This document shows positions 51,847-60,294 of a DNA stretch of 64,000 bases, in pieces. Position 1 is the stretch's first letter. Each line of letters starts with the position of its first letter. The stretch comes from Laceyella putida (GTDB taxonomy: Bacteria; Bacillota; Bacilli; Thermoactinomycetales; Thermoactinomycetaceae). The notes beneath the pieces were generated by a model that did no database searches, was not told the origin of the DNA, and was given only the letters and a program-made list of their open reading frames with translations. The translations under genes were made by a program, and so were the position numbers. The stretch is taken from contig NZ_JBHTBW010000006.1 in the NCBI RefSeq assembly GCF_042665195.1, forward strand, positions 62,001 through 126,000, written 5' to 3'.

Positions 51847-52439
51847 GGTTGCTCACCTCCTTGCGATGGCGGGGGGCTCTCGCTCGTCTTTTGCAAGACA
51901 AAGTGGAAGCGCACGATGACGTGATTTTTGTCGGCATCCTTTTTCACGTCGATAGTGGTGCACTGATCTCCCACACAATCGATCCAACCTTCGCTGAAAT
52001 AATCTTTCTTCTCCGTTGCCAGCTTGCTTACGAAGTTCGAAGCTTCCTGCATGGATGGAAACAGGGCCCACCCATCCAGTCTCGCGCCAAGGCCTTGCCA
52101 ATGGAACAGCTTCGCTCCCGCGGGCATAGCGGAGGAGATGGCTTCCGCCGCTTCCTTCCACGCTTTGCGTTCACTCTCCACCCGGTCGATCGTGTCGCGG
52201 TAGGTGAAAAACGACTGATACTTTTGGTTGAATTCCCGTTCCTCTTCTTCTTTCATCGTCGCTTCGCTGGCCACGCGACGCTGCTCAATCACTTCAGCCT
52301 CCAAGCGGTCCACTTTCCGCTCCAGCTGTCGGTCGGTGTACAGGATGGCCCCGACCCCCGACCCCACGATCAGCAGGATCAATCCAACCCACCAGAAGAA
52401 GAAGCGGCGCGCCCGTGATTGGGGTGGCAAAAAGTTCAT
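51798..52439 (-). CDS. PilN-like pilus assembly protein
   Basis: A 213-residue protein with one membrane helix (about 12-32), a coiled coil (about 35-75) and an extracytoplasmic alpha/beta domain, the layout of PilN. The sequence at the N terminus (FLPPQSRARR) takes the place of the conserved INLLP motif that binds PilM. It overlaps pilM by ATGA, so the two are coupled. Confidence 0.75.
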   Translation of the reverse strand: MNFLPPQSRARRFFFWWVGLILLIVGSGVGAILYTDRQLERKVDRLEAEVIEQRRVASEATMKEEEEREFNQKYQSFFTYRDTIDRVESERKAWKEAAEAISSAMPAGAKLFHWQGLGARLDGWALFPSMQEASNFVSKLATEKKDYFSEGWIDCVGDQCTTIDVKKDADKNHVIVRFHFVLQKTSESPPPSQGGEQPSDNPFLPNAGNQGKR

Positions 52440-53434
52440 CGGTCCATCCCTTCCTTCTCTCCGACCATCAAGCCAAGGGGAACGGACAGGGAGGTTCCCA
52501 CCCAGCGCGAGGCTTTATCCTTCAATTCGCTGGACATGACCAATTCCGCCAGTGGGGCTACGGTGACCTTGGCCAATTGATTCTGCGACAACCAGTTCTC
52601 CAACAAATAAATGTCCAACCCTTCGCCCGCCAAGATCCATTCGGCTTGGGGGCAGGCGAACATCCGCTTTTTCTTCTCATCCATCAGCCCATGCAGTTTG
52701 GCCAACAGGGCTTCCCCATACCGGTTGATCTCTTCTTCCATCTCCAGCAGGGGATACAGCGGGTCGGGATGGGGACGGTCTTCCCCCGACATATGGGCCG
52801 CCAGCGGCAAGGAAAACGTTTGGGTGTCAATCAATTGGCCATCGCTGAAATAACTCGCTTCCACACCGGTTTTGGAGATTTGCAGAATCAGCGCCTGCGG
52901 TGAACCGATCCCGCGATAGGCGTTCGCCCAGCGATACAGACTAAAAGGAGCGATGTCAATCTGCACCGGGTCCAAGCCGCAGAAACGAAAGCACCGCACC
53001 AACGCATCCATGTAGGAGCGAGGCATCAAGGCCAACAATACCTCCTGGAGGTCTCCGTCCGCCCATACGTGATTGATCAGTTGAAAGTCAAACACCGGAT
53101 CGGGAAACGGAAGCTCCAGCAGGGGAATCAGCTGTTCCTTGAGGTATCGGCGGTATTGGCGTTTCCTCATTTCAGGCACCATGACGCGCTTGAAGACCAC
53201 TTCCCGGCAATTGATTCCCACATGAACGCGCTCCGTATGCAACCGCCGCCCCAGCAATGCTTCCTGTATCGTTTGAATCAATTCCTCGCGTTCCAAGAAA
53301 AAAGGTTCTTTCGCCCAGACACTGGGCAAGGGATGAACCACCATCTGCTGCAATTCCATGGCTTTCCGCCGTTTCTTCACTTCGACCAGTTTAAATAAAG
53401 AAGGGGAGAGCTCGATCCCAATCTGATAAGACAT
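52436..53434 (-). CDS. PilM-like actin-fold pilus assembly ATPase
   Basis: A 332-residue cytoplasmic protein with the FtsA/PilM fold. It begins with the phosphate-1-like strand IGIELSPSLFKLVEV and contains the PilM segment VVFKRVMVPEMRKRQYRRYLKEQL near residue 75. AAAGGAG lies before ATG 53434. It is the first gene of a three-gene pilMNO operon; no pilB, pilC, pilQ or pilin genes are nearby. Confidence 0.82.
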   Translation of the reverse strand: MSYQIGIELSPSLFKLVEVKKRRKAMELQQMVVHPLPSVWAKEPFFLEREELIQTIQEALLGRRLHTERVHVGINCREVVFKRVMVPEMRKRQYRRYLKEQLIPLLELPFPDPVFDFQLINHVWADGDLQEVLLALMPRSYMDALVRCFRFCGLDPVQIDIAPFSLYRWANAYRGIGSPQALILQISKTGVEASYFSDGQLIDTQTFSLPLAAHMSGEDRPHPDPLYPLLEMEEEINRYGEALLAKLHGLMDEKKKRMFACPQAEWILAGEGLDIYLLENWLSQNQLAKVTVAPLAELVMSSELKDKASRWVGTSLSVPLGLMVGEKEGMDR

Positions 53435-53639
53435 AACGCGTTAACTCCTTTGCTCTCAAACCAGATGCCAGCTCATCGTCACGATCTCATTCAATATCTT
53501 CATTATATTAAACTAAGTAATGAAAAGAGTGACGAAATAGAAAACGATGCTCCAATTCATCCATCATTTCATTCGATGATTCCTAGGTGTTTCTGTCCAT
53601 TTCATTATAAATATAAAAAGACCTGCGTCCGGAGAACAA

Positions 53640-53667
53640 CAAAAAAGCCGGCCACATCGCCGACTTT
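53640..53667 (-). terminator. Terminator of the argCJBDF operon
   Basis: AAGTCGGC and GGCCGGCTT pair over a short loop and are followed on the minus strand by TTTTG, 20 bases after the argF stop. Confidence 0.7.
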
Positions 53668-53687
53668 TCATCACTTTTCTTAATGGG

Positions 53688-54641
53688 TCAAGACTCCAAC
53701 AAGCCGAGCAGCAACGCCTTTTGCGCATGCAGGCGGTTCTCCGCTTGGTCGAATACGACCGATTGGGGACCGTCGATCACCTCGGCGCTAACTTCCAACC
53801 CGCGATAGGCCGGCAAACAGTGCAAGAAGATCGCATCTGGTTTGGCCTGGGCCATCAGCGCTTGATCCACCTGGTATCCCGCAAACGCTTGGGTCCGTTC
53901 CGCTTTCTCTTCTTCTTGCCCCATGCTCGCCCACACATCGGTGTAAACGGCATCCGCCCCTTTGGCCGCTTGCGCGGGATCATAGCTGAAGGAGAGCGTC
54001 GCTCCCGTGGCTTGGGCGATCGATTCGGCCTCTTGCCATATCGCTGGGCTGGGCTCATAGCCTTTCGGCGTGGAGATGGACAAATGCATGCCCGTCAGCG
54101 CCGCAATGTGCATCAGGGAGTGCAACACGTTATTGCCATCGCCCACATAACAGCATTTCTTGCCGTTAAGTTCCCCCTTGTGTTCAGCCAAAGTCAAAAT
54201 GTCCGCCAAGGCTTGGCAGGGATGCTCCCGTTCCGTCAATCCATTGATCACGGGAATGGTCGCCGCTTCCGCCAGCTCGGTGACCAAGGAATGGCTATGG
54301 GTTCGGATCAGGATCGCATCCACATAGCGGGACAGCACTTTGGCTGTATCCTCAATCGTCTCTCCCCGCCCCAGTTGCAGTTCCTGCCGATTGAGGTTGA
54401 GCGCGTATCCTCCCAATTGGACCATGCCCACTTCAAACGAGACGCGCGTCCGGGTCGAAGGCTTATCAAAAATCATGCCCAAGCTTTTCCCCAGAAGAGG
54501 GGCTTTCGTCACCCACTCCCGTTTGTTTGCTTTCAATTGTTTGGCCAAATGCAAAAATGCCTCCACCTCTTCCGGGCTCCAGCCGGCCAAACCAATAAAA
54601 TCTTTCCCCTTCCATCCCGTTGCCACAGGCACTTCTACCAT
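53688..54641 (-). CDS. argF: Ornithine carbamoyltransferase
   Basis: A 317-residue enzyme making citrulline from ornithine and carbamoyl phosphate. The carbamoyl-phosphate loop KPSTRTR (about 60), the motif HPCQALAD (about 145) and the ornithine site HCLPAYRG with catalytic Cys (about 270) are intact. ATG 54641 follows GGGAG. It is the last gene of argCJBDF. Confidence 0.97.
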   Translation of the reverse strand: MVEVPVATGWKGKDFIGLAGWSPEEVEAFLHLAKQLKANKREWVTKAPLLGKSLGMIFDKPSTRTRVSFEVGMVQLGGYALNLNRQELQLGRGETIEDTAKVLSRYVDAILIRTHSHSLVTELAEAATIPVINGLTEREHPCQALADILTLAEHKGELNGKKCCYVGDGNNVLHSLMHIAALTGMHLSISTPKGYEPSPAIWQEAESIAQATGATLSFSYDPAQAAKGADAVYTDVWASMGQEEEKAERTQAFAGYQVDQALMAQAKPDAIFLHCLPAYRGLEVSAEVIDGPQSVVFDQAENRLHAQKALLLGLLES

Positions 54642-54696
54642 GTTCACTCCCAACCTTTCTTAAACAAATTCATCCGGTCCGCTTCCATTCCCCAAA

Positions 54697-55872
54697 CTAA
54701 ACGGAAGTGGGCAACCCGCATGCCTGAACGGCTTCTTTGATCAAGGAAACCGCGCGAACGATCTGGCCATGGGTCACAACCAAAGGGGGCAAGAGACGCA
54801 GCACGTTCTCTCCCGCCACGAGGGTGACAAGCCCTTGGTTTAACAGCGACTTCACCACAGGGGCTGCCGGCATGTTCAACTCAATCCCCCTCATCAGCCC
54901 TTTGCCGCGGATCACCCGCACTTCGCTTAACCCGTTCAACTCTTTCTCCAGCAGTTGCCCGAGCCAGGTTCCTTTTTCTTGGATCTCCGCCATCATGGAC
55001 GGCCGGGACAGTTCCTCCAACACCGCCCGGGCCACCGCCATGGCCAAGCGGCCGCCGCCGAAGGTCGTCCCGTGGGTTCCCGGTCCCAACACGTCTTTCC
55101 ATTCCGCTTTGGCCAACATCGCGCCAACGGGGAAACCATTGCCCAACCCTTTCGCCAACGTGATCACATCGGGTTGAATCCCATACGCTTGATAAGCGAA
55201 CCAATTCCCTGTCCGGCCCATTCCCGTTTGCACCTCATCAATCATCAGCAAGAGGTTCTTCTCCTTGCACCATGCCGCCAACTCTTGGACAAACGGCGGG
55301 TCAGCCGGCCGTACGCCGCCTTCCCCTTGCACGAGTTCCAAAAGCACGGCTGCCGTCGTGGAGCCCGTCGCCTGTTTGACCGCCTGGATATCCCCGTACG
55401 GCAGGATGCGGAATCCCTTTGGCAATGGGGAAAATCCGTCTTTCACCTTGTCTTGTCCCGTCGCCGTCAAAGTCGCCAAGGTCCGTCCATGGAAAGATTG
55501 CTTGAAGGTGATGATCTCCGGTTCCTGAATGATCTTAACCGTTTTGGCCCAGCGGCGGGCGAACTTAATCGCCGCTTCATTTGCTTCCGCCCCGCTATTG
55601 GCAAAGAAAGTGGCGCCCATCCCGCTCACCTTGCACAAAATTTCCGCCACTTCCTGTTGCAATGGACTGGCAAACAAATTGGAGGTGTGCCAAATCCCTT
55701 GTGCTTGGGTGATGAGGGCTTGCTCGATCCGCGGATGGCGGTGCCCCAGATTGACCACCCCGATGCCGGACGCGAAATCAAGATACTCATTGCCCAACTC
55801 ATCCACCAATACCGCGCCGGATCCGTCGACAAAATGGATTTCATGACGGAGGTACGTTGGAAACAACGCCAT
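54697..55872 (-). CDS. argD: Acetylornithine aminotransferase
   Basis: A 391-residue PLP enzyme (class III) that forms N-acetylornithine. The PLP lysine is in ITLAKGLGNGFPVGA, and the aspartate that holds the pyridine nitrogen is in LLMIDEVQTGMGRTG. It begins inside argB (32-base overlap) behind GAGGTG, so the two are coupled. Confidence 0.96.
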   Translation of the reverse strand: MALFPTYLRHEIHFVDGSGAVLVDELGNEYLDFASGIGVVNLGHRHPRIEQALITQAQGIWHTSNLFASPLQQEVAEILCKVSGMGATFFANSGAEANEAAIKFARRWAKTVKIIQEPEIITFKQSFHGRTLATLTATGQDKVKDGFSPLPKGFRILPYGDIQAVKQATGSTTAAVLLELVQGEGGVRPADPPFVQELAAWCKEKNLLLMIDEVQTGMGRTGNWFAYQAYGIQPDVITLAKGLGNGFPVGAMLAKAEWKDVLGPGTHGTTFGGGRLAMAVARAVLEELSRPSMMAEIQEKGTWLGQLLEKELNGLSEVRVIRGKGLMRGIELNMPAAPVVKSLLNQGLVTLVAGENVLRLLPPLVVTHGQIVRAVSLIKEAVQACGLPTSV

Positions 55873-56638
55873 GTTCGATCACCTCTTCATTCACGATGCA
55901 GGTACCTGCACCCTGTTTAAACGCATCGGCGTGAACGCCATTCACAATGCGAATCACCGAGATGCCCTTATATAATGATTGCAAGGCCGACCGCACCTTC
56001 GGAATCATGCCGCCCGTGATCACCCCGGTCTGAATGTACCGTTCGATGGACGGAGGACTGACCTTCTCAAGCACCCGGCCATCGACGCAGATGCCGTCGA
56101 CATCGCTTAGCAAAACCAATTGGTCGGCACCGAGAGCGATCGCGATGTCGGCTGCCGCTTCATCCGCGTTGATGTTATACACTTGCCCCGACTCATCCAC
56201 CCCCAGCGAAGCGATGACCGGCACCCATCCTTGGCTTAAAACTTGGTCAAGGGCGTCCACATTCACATCGGTGACGCGTCCGACATAGCCCAATTCCGGT
56301 TCCACTTGCTCCGCCTTTAACAGCTCCAGGTCCACGCCGCTGATGCCGATCGCCGCCACATGCTGTTTGATCAACCGGGTGACCAATTGCTTATTCACTT
56401 GGCCCGCCAACGCCATCTGCACCAACGACAAGGTCTCATCATCCGTGACACGCCGCCCCTTGACGAATGTTGGCTTCTTTCCTTGCTTTTCCATCAATTC
56501 TGATATCGCCGGACCGCCACCATGGACGATGACCACTTTGGTTCCCGAACGCCACGCCTCAAAGCACTGGGCAAAGAACGCGGGATGGAGCCGTTCGAGA
56601 ACACTACCTCCCACTTTTAGCACGACCAGTTGTTCCAC
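55841..56638 (-). CDS. argB: Acetylglutamate kinase
   Basis: A 265-residue amino-acid kinase that phosphorylates N-acetylglutamate. The nucleotide loop KVGGSVLERL near the N terminus, the glycine-rich VHGGGPAISELM near 45, and INADEAAADIAIALGADQLVLLSDV are typical. GTG 56638 is preferred, with GGGGGGAG upstream and family alignment; a 15-codon extension is possible. The length and N terminus are those of the non-feedback-inhibited group that works with ArgJ. Confidence 0.95.
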   Translation of the reverse strand: MEQLVVLKVGGSVLERLHPAFFAQCFEAWRSGTKVVIVHGGGPAISELMEKQGKKPTFVKGRRVTDDETLSLVQMALAGQVNKQLVTRLIKQHVAAIGISGVDLELLKAEQVEPELGYVGRVTDVNVDALDQVLSQGWVPVIASLGVDESGQVYNINADEAAADIAIALGADQLVLLSDVDGICVDGRVLEKVSPPSIERYIQTGVITGGMIPKVRSALQSLYKGISVIRIVNGVHADAFKQGAGTCIVNEEVIEHGVVSNVPPS

Positions 56639-56651
56639 CCGTCTCTCCCCC

Positions 56652-57887
56652 CTAAGTTCGATAGCTCGCATTGATCCGCACATACTCGTATGTCAAATCA
56701 CATCCCCACGCCGTCGCGGTGGCATGGCCCCGATTCAGATGAAGGCGAATGACCACTTTTTCTTGCTTTAGCTCCACTTGCGCTTTCTCTTCATCAAACG
56801 GCAAAGGCACACTTCCCTCTACCACTTTCACTTGGCCGAGATAGACATCGATCGATTCGGGCCTTAGAGAAGGCGCACCGTAACCCACCGCGCACAAGAT
56901 TCGGCCCCAGTTGGGATCCGCGCCAAACACCGCCGTTTTCACCAAGCTGGATCCCACCACCGCCTTGGCGATCTTTTGCGCTTCCTGTTCGTGGTCCGCG
57001 CCTTCCACCACCACTTCGACCAAGCGCGTCGCCCCTTCGCCGTCGCGGGCGATCATTTTGGCCAACTCACGGCATACGTACTGAAACGCTTGTTGAAACT
57101 TTGCCCATTCGGCATGCTGCATATCGAGTGGCGCGTGGGCCGCTTTTCCGCTCGCCATCACCAACACCATGTCGTTGGTACTCGTGTCCCCATCGACCGT
57201 GATCATGTTAAAGGTCTCATCCGTCGTCTTCCACAACAACGACTGGAGAATTTCCGATTCGATCACGGCATCGGTGGTGACAAACGCCAACATCGTCGCC
57301 ATATTGGGCTTGATCATCCCGGAGCCTTTGGCCACTCCCGCAATCGTCACCGGTTTCCCCTCAATCTCCAGGGTCACTTCCACTTGTTTCGTGCAAGTAT
57401 CCGTCGTCAGTATGGCCTCAGCGAAGGAGGTATCCCGTTCTTTCAATGTTGGCATCAACTCTTCGATGCCTTGGGTTACCTTCTCCATCGGCATCATGAC
57501 GCCAATCACCCCAGTCGAGGCAACGGCCACCAAATGCGCGGGACACCCGAGCTGTTCCGCCAACTTCGCCCGCATCGCATAGGCGTCCATTACTCCTTGT
57601 TGGCCCGTGCAGGCGTTGGCATTGCCGCTATTGACGACGACCCCGCGCAACTTCCCCGCCACGCCCAAACTGTCCTGGGTCACCTTGATCGGTGCCGCCT
57701 GAAACGCGTTGACCGTATACACAGCCGCCGCTGACGCATCAACCTCGCAAACGATCGCGCCCAAATCGAGGCGCTTCCGCTTGATTCCGGCATGGATCCC
57801 CGCCGCCTTAAACCCTTTGGGCGAAGTGATGCAAGCTTGCTCCTTTATTGTGAATGCGGGCTCCAATACCCCTAACTCTTTCCCCAT
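56652..57887 (-). CDS. argJ: Bifunctional ornithine acetyltransferase / N-acetylglutamate synthase
   Basis: A 411-residue Ntn-type enzyme that recycles the acetyl group from acetylornithine to glutamate. The self-cleavage site KGSGMIKPNMATMLAF gives the nucleophilic Thr of the beta chain (after about residue 195). ATG 57887 has AGGGAGGAG at 6 bases. Presence of ArgJ implies the cyclic pathway. Confidence 0.97.
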   Translation of the reverse strand: MGKELGVLEPAFTIKEQACITSPKGFKAAGIHAGIKRKRLDLGAIVCEVDASAAAVYTVNAFQAAPIKVTQDSLGVAGKLRGVVVNSGNANACTGQQGVMDAYAMRAKLAEQLGCPAHLVAVASTGVIGVMMPMEKVTQGIEELMPTLKERDTSFAEAILTTDTCTKQVEVTLEIEGKPVTIAGVAKGSGMIKPNMATMLAFVTTDAVIESEILQSLLWKTTDETFNMITVDGDTSTNDMVLVMASGKAAHAPLDMQHAEWAKFQQAFQYVCRELAKMIARDGEGATRLVEVVVEGADHEQEAQKIAKAVVGSSLVKTAVFGADPNWGRILCAVGYGAPSLRPESIDVYLGQVKVVEGSVPLPFDEEKAQVELKQEKVVIRLHLNRGHATATAWGCDLTYEYVRINASYRT

Positions 57888-57899
57888 CTTTTCTCCTCC

Positions 57900-58931
57900 C
57901 TATGGAACCAATGGCAATCCCTTCAATCCGGTCTCAACGGGCCAGCCCATGCGCACATTGGCGTTTTGGATCGCCTGCCCCGCCGCTCCTTTCATCAGAT
58001 TGTCGATCGCCGATAAGACGGTGATCCAACCTGTCCGTTCATCCACATGAACGCCGATATCGCAGAAGTTGCTTCCTTGCACCGCTTTGGTTGCGGGCCA
58101 ACCGCGCTCCACAATCCGCACAAACGGGGCGGACTCATACGCCTCCTTATACACCGACAACACTTCCGTCATCGCATATTTATGCAACATCGGTGTATAA
58201 AGGGTAACGAGGATCCCCCTGTTCATCGGAACCAAGTGGGGGACAAACCGCACTTTCACATCCGCTGAGCAAAAACGTCCGGCAATCTGTTCAATCTCCG
58301 GAATATGCTGATGTCCGTCCACTTTGTATGGACGCAGATTTTCATTCACTTCGCAAAAGAGGAGCGACTGATCCACTTTTCGTCCCGCCCCGGTCACGCC
58401 CGACTTCGCATCGATGATCAACGCGCGATGGTCAATCATTTTCGCGCGGAGCAGAGGAAGCAGACCCAAGAGCGTCGCTGTCGGATAACAACCCGGATTG
58501 GCAATCAAATCCGCTTTCCGGATCTCCTCCGCAAACCACTCGCTAAGTCCATACACCGCTTCTTCGAGCCACCGGTCCGGAGCCGCCTTCCGGTTGTACC
58601 AAGCTTCGTAGCTCCGACCATCTTCTAAGCGGAAATCCCCGGACAGATCGATCACCATTTTCCCTCGCGCCCGCAGTTGTGGGGTCAAATTGACACTGAC
58701 GCCGGGTGGCGTCGCCAAAAACACGAGTTCCGTCTCTTGGCTGATCCGCTCGACGTCAAGCTCTTGGAATGTGTATTCGAGATGTTGAAGATGTGGATAA
58801 GCCCGGGATAATCGCTCACCCGCTTGTGAAGTGGAAACCAGCATTGCCAACTCCAGATGCGGATGCCCTTCTATCAACCGAATCAGCTCCACTCCACCAT
58901 ATCCTGTCGAACCGATCACCGCTGTTTTCAT
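57900..58931 (-). CDS. argC: N-acetyl-gamma-glutamyl-phosphate reductase
   Basis: A 343-residue NADPH-dependent reductase. The N-terminal nucleotide motif GSTGYGGVELIRL, the catalytic Cys in ANPGCYPTATLLGL (about residue 150) and the His in the HLVPMNRGILVT segment are intact. ATG 58931 is preferred (family start MKTAVIGSTG); the longer frame adds 15 codons without similarity. It is the first gene of argCJBDF behind ARG boxes. Confidence 0.97.
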   Translation of the reverse strand: MKTAVIGSTGYGGVELIRLIEGHPHLELAMLVSTSQAGERLSRAYPHLQHLEYTFQELDVERISQETELVFLATPPGVSVNLTPQLRARGKMVIDLSGDFRLEDGRSYEAWYNRKAAPDRWLEEAVYGLSEWFAEEIRKADLIANPGCYPTATLLGLLPLLRAKMIDHRALIIDAKSGVTGAGRKVDQSLLFCEVNENLRPYKVDGHQHIPEIEQIAGRFCSADVKVRFVPHLVPMNRGILVTLYTPMLHKYAMTEVLSVYKEAYESAPFVRIVERGWPATKAVQGSNFCDIGVHVDERTGWITVLSAIDNLMKGAAGQAIQNANVRMGWPVETGLKGLPLVP

Positions 58932-58970
58932 CACTAGCCACCCCATCACTATTCGTCCGTTAATGTGTTC

Positions 58971-59008
58971 TTGCATTATTATACATGTATATTAATTTTT
59001 ATTCAATG
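58971..59008 (-). promoter_or_regulatory. ARG boxes of the argCJBDF operon
   Basis: The minus strand reads CATTGAATAAAAATTAAT (58991-59008), a good AhrC/ArgR box, directly followed by ATACATGTATAATAATGCAA (58971-58990), close to the repeat upstream of argG. A TATAAT lies in the second part. Confidence 0.65.
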
Positions 59009-59011
59009 CGT

Positions 59012-59062
59012 TGCATAAAAAAGAGCAAATGAACACACTCGTTTGTGCGACATTTGCTCTTT
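59012..59062 (-). terminator. Terminator of the cytochrome c551 gene
   Basis: AAAGAGCAAATG and CATTTGCTCTTT form a perfect 12-base-pair stem with a 19-base loop and a T-run on the minus strand. Confidence 0.8.
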
Positions 59063-59073
59063 GTTCGCTGGTC

Positions 59074-59421
59074 TCACTTTTTCTCGGTCAACCAAGTTGC
59101 CAACTTCTCTTGCTCTTGGCTGGATAAATGCCCCTGTGAAGGCATGCTTCCCTTTCCTTTTTGCAACACTTGGACAATCTGTTCTTTTTTCAGCTTGCTG
59201 CCGATTTTCTCCAGGCTTGGACCAAATCCCCCCTGCAAATTGCCGCCATGACAAGAGGCACAATTATTTGCGTAAATTTGGTCCGCGGTTTGCGTCGCTT
59301 GCGCTTGATCGTTCGTCTTCGATTCCGGCTTGTTGCCATTGCCGGCCGCACATCCAGCCACGGCAAGGGCTGCCACGCTTGCACCAACAAGAATGGCCCA
59401 TCGCTTCTGTGTACGCTTCAT
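59074..59421 (-). CDS. cccB: Membrane-anchored cytochrome c551 lipoprotein, CccB-like
   Basis: A 115-residue class I cytochrome c. Lipobox AVAGC (Cys24) is followed by a low-complexity linker, then heme-attachment motif CASCH (about 54-58) and the distal Met in GSMPSQG. It should carry electrons outside the membrane, for example to a terminal oxidase. Its place between prfB and ftsE is as in Bacillus. Confidence 0.92.
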   Translation of the reverse strand: MKRTQKRWAILVGASVAALAVAGCAAGNGNKPESKTNDQAQATQTADQIYANNCASCHGGNLQGGFGPSLEKIGSKLKKEQIVQVLQKGKGSMPSQGHLSSQEQEKLATWLTEKK

Positions 59422-59437
59422 CTGTGATCACCTTTTG

Positions 59438-59821
59438 TCATTTTTTGAACCAGCTGCGCCCACTTTTCGCTTGGGAACGGGATAACGTTGGTTTTTCTTC
59501 CATTTCCTCGTCTTCGGCCGCATACATTTGCGTATCGATCAGGCTCGCTTTTGGCGGGTTCGTTTCCCGGCTGTCCTCCGACGCTTTTAATAAACTGCGC
59601 TTATATAATCGCCGGTTCGTAGCCGCATCGGCACTCCCTTGCTCCTTGTTCAGTGGATCATCCGCAAGCTCTTTTTCATCCCGCGACGCTTTCCGGGTCA
59701 TTTTGCGCACGGCAAACGACTTGTCCCTGTCTTTGTCTTCCTTAGAAGCCTCTTTATCCAATGTGGGCTCTTCTTTCCATTCGCTTTCCTGCTTTTTGCT
59801 GCGGGATTTGAATTTATCCAT
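59438..59821 (-). CDS. C-terminal part of a frameshifted charged membrane protein
   Basis: A very hydrophilic, low-complexity frame (Lys, Glu, Asp, Ser) of 127 codons from ATG 59821. The same frame stays open upstream to about 59930 and encodes equally charged sequence (DEELGKEGNEW, EEAAQEKKRSS), so ATG 59821 is not a real gene start. It most likely continues the protein that begins at 60198 in the neighbouring frame. Alternatively two separate genes exist. Function unknown. Confidence 0.5.
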   Translation of the reverse strand: MDKFKSRSKKQESEWKEEPTLDKEASKEDKDRDKSFAVRKMTRKASRDEKELADDPLNKEQGSADAATNRRLYKRSLLKASEDSRETNPPKASLIDTQMYAAEDEEMEEKPTLSRSQAKSGRSWFKK

Positions 59822-59892
59822 GGAAGTGCGGCTGGAACGCTTTTTTTCCTGAGCGGCTTCTTCAACCGCATTCCACTCGTTCCCTTCTTTCC

Positions 59893-60198
59893 CTAACTCT
59901 TCGTCTGCCGCATCAATACATGGATAATTTCTTGGTCTTCAAATGGCAAGGTTTTTTGGCCTTTCTTGGGTCTTTCCCGATGAATCTGCTGTTTTTGGCG
60001 CCGTTCCCTCTGCATTGTCGTCCGACGCACTTTTTCCACACTGATTTTAATATTGTCACTCGACATGCTTCCATCCGGAAACATCTTATCCAGTTCTTCT
60101 ACTTCTTGTCTCCTCTTCTTTCCGATCACGACGCTGACGATAATGATCACCGCGACAACCAAGATGACGGAGCCACCGCCAATCAATAACATGTCCAT
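59893..60198 (-). CDS. N-terminal part of a frameshifted charged membrane protein
   Basis: A 101-codon frame from ATG 60198 (GGGAGG site) with one membrane helix (about 7-27, Val/Ile-rich) and a basic cytoplasmic part. The frame stops at 59893 in the middle of what looks like one long protein; a single-base shift between about 59895 and 59935 joins it to the frame ending at 59438, giving about 250 residues. It may be a pseudogene, an assembly error or two overlapping genes. Function unknown. Confidence 0.6.
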   Translation of the reverse strand: MDMLLIGGGSVILVVAVIIIVSVVIGKKRRQEVEELDKMFPDGSMSSDNIKISVEKVRRTTMQRERRQKQQIHRERPKKGQKTLPFEDQEIIHVLMRQTKS

Positions 60199-60257
60199 CG
60201 CTCAACCTCCCTTGATTCCTTTTTACTCCCGTTCTATCTGCACACGTGATCCAACCA

Positions 60258-60284
60258 ACAGAAAGGCCGGCGATCCGGCCGGCC
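60258..60284 (-). terminator. Terminator of the enoyl-CoA hydratase gene
   Basis: Self-complementary GGCCGGC/GCCGGCC arms with a short loop, followed on the minus strand by CTTTCTG, 10 bases after the stop. Confidence 0.55.
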
Positions 60285-60294
60285 ACGGCGAAGC

